Assembly: GCA_036743315.1 (NCBI GenBank) | Contig: DAINPV010000002.1 | Coordinates: forward strand, 1-47,026 | Length of the DNA: 47,026 bases | From: CALBTQ01 sp036743315 | Lineage (GTDB): Bacteria; Lernaellota; Lernaellaia; Lernaellales; Lernaellaceae | Reading direction: 5' to 3' | Shown here: positions 43,919 through 47,026 of the stretch, piece after piece | Numbering within the stretch: position 1 is the stretch's first letter | Layout: each line of letters begins with the position of its first letter | The notes under the pieces: generated by a model | Told to the model about the DNA's origin: nothing | Seen by the model: the letters and a program-made list of their open reading frames with translations, nothing else | Databases searched by the model: none | Translations under genes and position numbers: made by a program

Positions 43919-44503
43919 ATGAAACGCGGTTGGATGATTTGGTTGATGCTGCTACCGACACTGTTTTTCGCGCTGGTGGCCTGCGATAAAAACGACGATG
44001 ACGACGACAATGATGCGGCCGCGGACGACGACACGTCCGCCGACGATGACGACGACGACACGATGCCCGCCGACGATGACGATGACGACGACGATGCGCC
44101 GCCGCCGCTGGAGACCGGGCGTTTCCTGCTGCACATGGATTTCGAAACCGATTTCCGCGCGCACCTGCGCCTGGTGCAGTACAGCGACGATACTTTCACC
44201 GGGCAGTTTCTGCCCAAGCAATCGTTCGACGTGATCACGGCCGACGTGCCGCTGGAGGGCGCGGGCAAGATGATCCGCTTCCCCGAAGCGCTGGGGCGGA
44301 TGATCGTCCTCAAGTTCCAGGGACCGGCGGTGAGCGGCGGCAAGTGCGGCGACCTGCCGGTGTCTTATTCGCTGGCGTTGACCGCGAAGGAGGACAACGG
44401 TTACCTGGTCGGCGGCCTGACCGCCTATTGCGGTGCGAACACCTTCTATGGCCGACCGGCGCGCGTGATGCGTCTGTCGGGTTTGCAGACGCCCGAAGAG
44501 TAA
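43919..44503 (+). CDS. small lipoprotein with Asp-rich linker
   Basis: 194 residues. Lipoprotein signal peptide MKRGWMIWLMLLPTLFFALVAC with C22. Then DKNDDDDDN and ~35 residues of Asp blocks, PPP, and a ~130-residue beta-rich domain (RFLLHMDFETDFRAHLRLVQYS; YSLALTAKEDNGYLVGG). The residue after C22 is Asp, which in E. coli signals retention in the inner membrane, though this rule may not hold here. AGGGAGG precedes ATG 43919. It completes a three-gene secreted cassette. Family is unknown; the domain might bind carbohydrate (inference). Confidence 0.65.
   Translation: MKRGWMIWLMLLPTLFFALVACDKNDDDDDNDAAADDDTSADDDDDDTMPADDDDDDDDAPPPLETGRFLLHMDFETDFRAHLRLVQYSDDTFTGQFLPKQSFDVITADVPLEGAGKMIRFPEALGRMIVLKFQGPAVSGGKCGDLPVSYSLALTAKEDNGYLVGGLTAYCGANTFYGRPARVMRLSGLQTPEE
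43994..44095. repeat. GAC/GAT-rich tract encoding an Asp linker
   Basis: About 100 bp of GAC/GAT-rich triplets coding for residues 26-59 of the 43919-44503 lipoprotein. Same composition as the two other Asp tracts. Confidence 0.8.
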
Positions 44504-44521
44504 ACTCGTTCGCCAAACAAT

Positions 44522-44556
44522 CAGCCGCTCGTCGTGAGGCGGGCGGCTGTTCGTTT
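44522..44556 (+). terminator. Rho-independent terminator after the lipoprotein cassette
   Basis: A 12-bp stem (44522-44533 with 44538-44549, two G-U pairs) closes on a GTGA tetraloop and is followed by TTCGTTT. It lies 18 bp after the stop of the 43919-44503 gene. Confidence 0.65.
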
Positions 44557-44564
44557 AAATGGAT

Positions 44565-44605
44565 ACGCCCGGTAGAAAACAACGGCCTGAGCGACTACCG
44601 GGCGT
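44565..44605. terminator. perfect 11-bp inverted repeat between convergent genes
   Basis: ACGCCCGGTAG (44565-44575) and CTACCGGGCGT (44595-44605) pair around a 19-nt loop, between the plus-strand lipoprotein gene and minus-strand cysC. There is no clear U-tract on either side. It could end cysC transcripts. Confidence 0.45.
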
Positions 44606-44636
44606 TTATGTAGGGATACGCGACCTAATTTGCGTT

Positions 44637-45239
44637 TTACAGGTAACCTAGATCCTTCAACCGTTTCTTGATCTTCTCTTCCTCATCCGCGCTGTAATCG
44701 GCGTTTTCGTCGGCCGGGATATAGCCCATCAGTTCGAGAGTGCGGATGATTTTATCGTGCGACTCGACCACCGATTCGGCGGCGGTTTTGACCACGACTT
44801 CCGGATTGACCGGCGCCTCGTAGGGATCGTCCACGCCGGTGAAGCCTTTGATTTCGCCGGCCAGCGCCTTTTTGTACAAACCTTTCACGTCGCGTTCGAC
44901 CAGGGTGTCCATCGGCGCTTCACAATACACTTCGACGAACCGGCCGATCAGCGCGCGGTTTTCGTCGCGAATGGCTTTGTAGGGGCTGATCGCCGCGGCG
45001 ATGGCGGCCACGCCGTTGCGGGTCAACAGGTTGCAGACGAAGCCGATGCGGCGGATGTTGATGTCGCGGTCTTCCTTGGAGAAGCCCAAGCCCTTGCTCA
45101 GGTTGGTGCGAACCACGTCGCCGTCGAGCACTTCGACGTTTAAGCCGCGTTCGAGCAGCGTTTCCTCGACCATCTGGGCGAGGGTGCTTTTGCCGCTGCC
45201 GGAAAGGCCGGTAAACCAAATGGTGAATCCTTTGCGCAT
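44637..45239 (-). CDS. cysC: adenylylsulfate (APS) kinase
   Basis: 200 residues. P-loop GLSGSGKSTLAQ, then VEVLDGDVVRTNLSKGLGFSKEDRDINIRRIG with the APS-contacting residues. AISPYKAIRDENR and IKGFTGVDDPYEAPVNPE complete the family pattern. It phosphorylates APS to PAPS with ATP. A C-terminal tail (about 25 residues, Glu/Lys-rich) exceeds the minimal kinase. It is third in a minus-strand unit after sat and an alkaline-phosphatase-superfamily gene, with 19 bp spacing. Whether PAPS is used for sulfur assimilation or for sulfating surface glycans cannot be read here. Confidence 0.95.
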   Translation of the reverse strand: MRKGFTIWFTGLSGSGKSTLAQMVEETLLERGLNVEVLDGDVVRTNLSKGLGFSKEDRDINIRRIGFVCNLLTRNGVAAIAAAISPYKAIRDENRALIGRFVEVYCEAPMDTLVERDVKGLYKKALAGEIKGFTGVDDPYEAPVNPEVVVKTAAESVVESHDKIIRTLELMGYIPADENADYSADEEEKIKKRLKDLGYL

Positions 45240-45258
45240 GATTTCTTCCTCTCTTATC

Positions 45259-46638
45259 TTACAGAATGCTGGATCCGATCATGTCGTCCGGGATTTCGAT
45301 GCCGAAGAAATCGAGGATCGTGGGAGCGACGTCGTAGATCGAATATTGTTTCAGTTGTTTCGCTTGCTGCTCGCCCGGCAAAGCGCAGACGAGAATGCCG
45401 TTGTAATCGTGATTGGCGTCGTCGGGACCGGTGTCGTTTTCGAAGATGTGAATTTGGCCGCCGCCGACGGTGCCCGCGCTGCGCCAAGCCAGATCGCCGA
45501 AGTACACGATCAGGTCGGGCGCGACGTTGTTGACGTGTTTGTACACGTTTTCCGGCCGCAACACTTTGGTGCCGATGTTCACGCCTTTTTCGTCGACGAT
45601 CGCTTCCATCGCGCGCTGCACTTCGTCGCGGAAGGCGGCGTAGTCGGCCGGGTCGACGATGCCCTCGGGCTCGCGGCCTTTGACGTTGAAGAAGATCCGG
45701 CTGTAGTAGCCGCCTTCGCCCCAGACCTTGGTTTTGGACCAGTCGATATTGTCCATCTTCAGTTTGGTGGCGCCGGTCGGCTGCTCTTTCAGCGTCAGCC
45801 AGCCTTTCTGGATCAGCCAATCGTTGATGCAGATCGCACCGACCATTGTGCGCGCGCCGTGATCGGAAACCATCATCACGGCGGTTTCATCGTCGATCAC
45901 TTCCAGCAGCTCGCCGATGCGCTCGTCGAGGTACCGGTAATAGTCGCGGATGGCGAACTCGTATTTGTGGCCCGGCTCGTAAAGGCGATGGTCTTTGGCG
46001 TGATAGCGCCAGAAGCCGTGATGAATGCGGTCCACGCCCATCTCGACCATCATGTAGAAGTCGTGTTCGTTGGCCTTGAGCGCTTCGCGGAACACCTTGA
46101 AGCGGCGTTCGGTCATTTTGTAGATCTGTTCCAGCAACCAGTCTTTGTCCTCGGTGCGGAAGTCCTTCACGTCGATAATGTAGTCGCCGCCGGCCCACGC
46201 GTCGATCTGCGCCGCGGCCTCGGCCGGGTAGGTCCACTGCACTTGCTTGTTCGGGGTCAGGAAGCTCGCGGCCAGCACGCCGCGCAACGACTTGGGCGGG
46301 TAGGTTTGCGGCACGCCGAGAATAAAGCTGCTCAGGCGATTGCGCGACAGGTAATTCCAGGCGCGCTTTTCCTTCACGTAATCGTTGTTGGCGAAGTACA
46401 GCGCCTTGTAGCCGTAGTCCGCGCGGTTGCGGAAACCGTAGAAGCCCAGCGTGCCCGGGTCCTTGCTGGTGAGCATCGAGGTCCAGGCCGGCACGGTGAT
46501 CGGCGGGTCGGTGCTGCGCATCGGGCCGTACACGCCGCGCTCCATCAACCGTTTGGTGTGCGGCATGACGTCGACGAACTGCTCGAAAACCAAGCGCGGA
46601 TCGGCGCAATCCAAACCGATGATGACCAGTTTCTTCAC
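45259..46638 (-). CDS. alkaline-phosphatase-superfamily phosphodiesterase-like protein between sat and cysC
   Basis: 459 residues, no signal peptide. Metal and catalytic motifs appear in order: GLDCADP (Asp), VPAWTSMLTSKDPGTLGF (nucleophile Thr region), YMMVEMGVDRIHHGFW (Asp/His), MMVSDHGA (Asp-His) and NHDYNGI (late His). This is the type I phosphodiesterase/nucleotide pyrophosphatase group, which also relates to sulfatases. A nucleotide or phospho-/sulfo-ester substrate connected with PAPS metabolism is suggested by its position 9 bp after sat and 19 bp before cysC; a PAP- or APS-directed role is inference. Confidence 0.8.
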   Translation of the reverse strand: MKKLVIIGLDCADPRLVFEQFVDVMPHTKRLMERGVYGPMRSTDPPITVPAWTSMLTSKDPGTLGFYGFRNRADYGYKALYFANNDYVKEKRAWNYLSRNRLSSFILGVPQTYPPKSLRGVLAASFLTPNKQVQWTYPAEAAAQIDAWAGGDYIIDVKDFRTEDKDWLLEQIYKMTERRFKVFREALKANEHDFYMMVEMGVDRIHHGFWRYHAKDHRLYEPGHKYEFAIRDYYRYLDERIGELLEVIDDETAVMMVSDHGARTMVGAICINDWLIQKGWLTLKEQPTGATKLKMDNIDWSKTKVWGEGGYYSRIFFNVKGREPEGIVDPADYAAFRDEVQRAMEAIVDEKGVNIGTKVLRPENVYKHVNNVAPDLIVYFGDLAWRSAGTVGGGQIHIFENDTGPDDANHDYNGILVCALPGEQQAKQLKQYSIYDVAPTILDFFGIEIPDDMIGSSIL

Positions 46639-46647
46639 CGTTGCCTC

Positions 46648-47026
46648 CTACGCCTCTTCGCTCTGGTAGAACTTCATCAGGATGTCCGCCACTTCCGGCC
46701 GGGTGAATTCCACCGGCGGACGCTGGCCCGCGGCGAGCATTTCGCGGACTTTGGTGCCCGACAGGAACACGCGGTCTTCCTTGCCGTGCGGGCAGGTCTT
46801 GATCGAGGCCATGTTGCCGCAGGCGTTGCAGAAAAAGGAATGGTCGAAGAACAGGGGCGTGATGCCGAGTTCCTTGGGGTCGAATTCATCAAAAATATAG
46901 TGCGCGTCATACGTGCCGTAGTAATTGCCCACCCCGGCATGGTCCCGGCCCACGATAAAATGCGTGCATCCGTAATTTTTTCGCACGATGGCGTGCATGA
47001 TCGCCTCGCGCGGCCCCGCGTACCGC
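46648..47026 (-). CDS. sat: sulfate adenylyltransferase (C-terminal part, runs off the window)
   Basis: About 125 residues visible; the frame is open through the right edge (RYAGPREAI precedes MHAIVRKNYG). Dissimilatory/assimilatory Sat hallmarks: FIVGRDHAGVGNYYGTYDA (ATP-binding) and a zinc-type CNACGNMASIKTCPHGK, then FLSGTKVREML. Sat makes APS from ATP and sulfate. It lies 9 bp before the phosphodiesterase-like gene on the minus strand, with cysC following. The N-terminal PUA-like domain lies outside the window. Confidence 0.93.
   Translation of the reverse strand, partial: RYAGPREAIMHAIVRKNYGCTHFIVGRDHAGVGNYYGTYDAHYIFDEFDPKELGITPLFFDHSFFCNACGNMASIKTCPHGKEDRVFLSGTKVREMLAAGQRPPVEFTRPEVADILMKFYQSEEA

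Overview
The window comes from a GC-rich, Gram-negative bacterial chromosome. An outer-membrane polysaccharide export protein, Sec-type signal peptides, lipoprotein boxes and a TonB-like C-terminal domain support an outer membrane. Three secreted proteins carry long Asp-rich tracts (DDD blocks) and one has an AgmX/PglI-type C-terminal domain. That suggests a lineage near the former deltaproteobacteria, possibly an uncultured phylum-level group. This placement is an inference and no marker gene here settles it. I see no prophage, transposase or CRISPR array. Most genes are single-copy, tightly packed and often overlap by 4 bp (ATGA or GTGA).

Layout. 1-3351: end of an unknown gene, a small Cys-rich protein, an EndoIII/MagIII-like glycosylase, a pyruvate-kinase-C-like protein and a B12-type radical SAM protein. 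3354-9320: a secreted Asp-rich peptide, a GAF-GAF-GGDEF cyclase, then a minus-strand group (membrane-anchored beta-propeller, pseudopilin-like membrane protein, SEC-C protein) and a reductase with a histone-H1-like tail. 9523-10767: response regulator and undecaprenyl-diphosphatase. 10778-24139: a surface-polysaccharide locus with gmd, an rmd-like reductase, FapA/DUF342 and pentapeptide beta-helix proteins, a small HTH protein, a PseC-like aminotransferase, a PIG-L deacetylase, a Wza-like exporter, a Wzz-like chain-length protein, a nucleotidyltransferase-fold protein, an alkaline-phosphatase-superfamily enzyme and a flippase.

24130-29130 (minus): a MacA/MacB-like efflux operon with two paralogous permeases, one ATPase, one adaptor and a small secreted protein. 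29557-35173: a HemL-like PLP enzyme, tRNA-Arg(CCU), an HU/IHF-family protein, sucC-sucD and an AgmX-tail protein. 35226-39987: a zinc-ribbon/TM/EF-hand protein, a monoacylglycerol-lipase-like hydrolase, an acyl-CoA synthetase, an unknown protein and a rhomboid protease. 40067-44503: two Asp-rich lipoproteins flanking a secreted GH57/GH38-like protein. 44637-47026 (minus): sat (partial), a phosphodiesterase-like enzyme and cysC, i.e. sulfate activation to PAPS.

The genes suggest a cell with heavy investment in surface carbohydrate: nucleotide-sugar synthesis (GDP-deoxyhexose and amino sugars), polymer export, lipid-carrier recycling (UppP), possible phospho- or sulfo-modification (NTase plus two AP-superfamily enzymes, PAPS synthesis) and extracellular carbohydrate processing. 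The best candidates for something undescribed are the Asp-rich lipoprotein/GH57-like cassette at 40067-44503, the nucleotidyltransferase/phosphodiesterase pair inside the polysaccharide locus, and the H1-tailed reductase.
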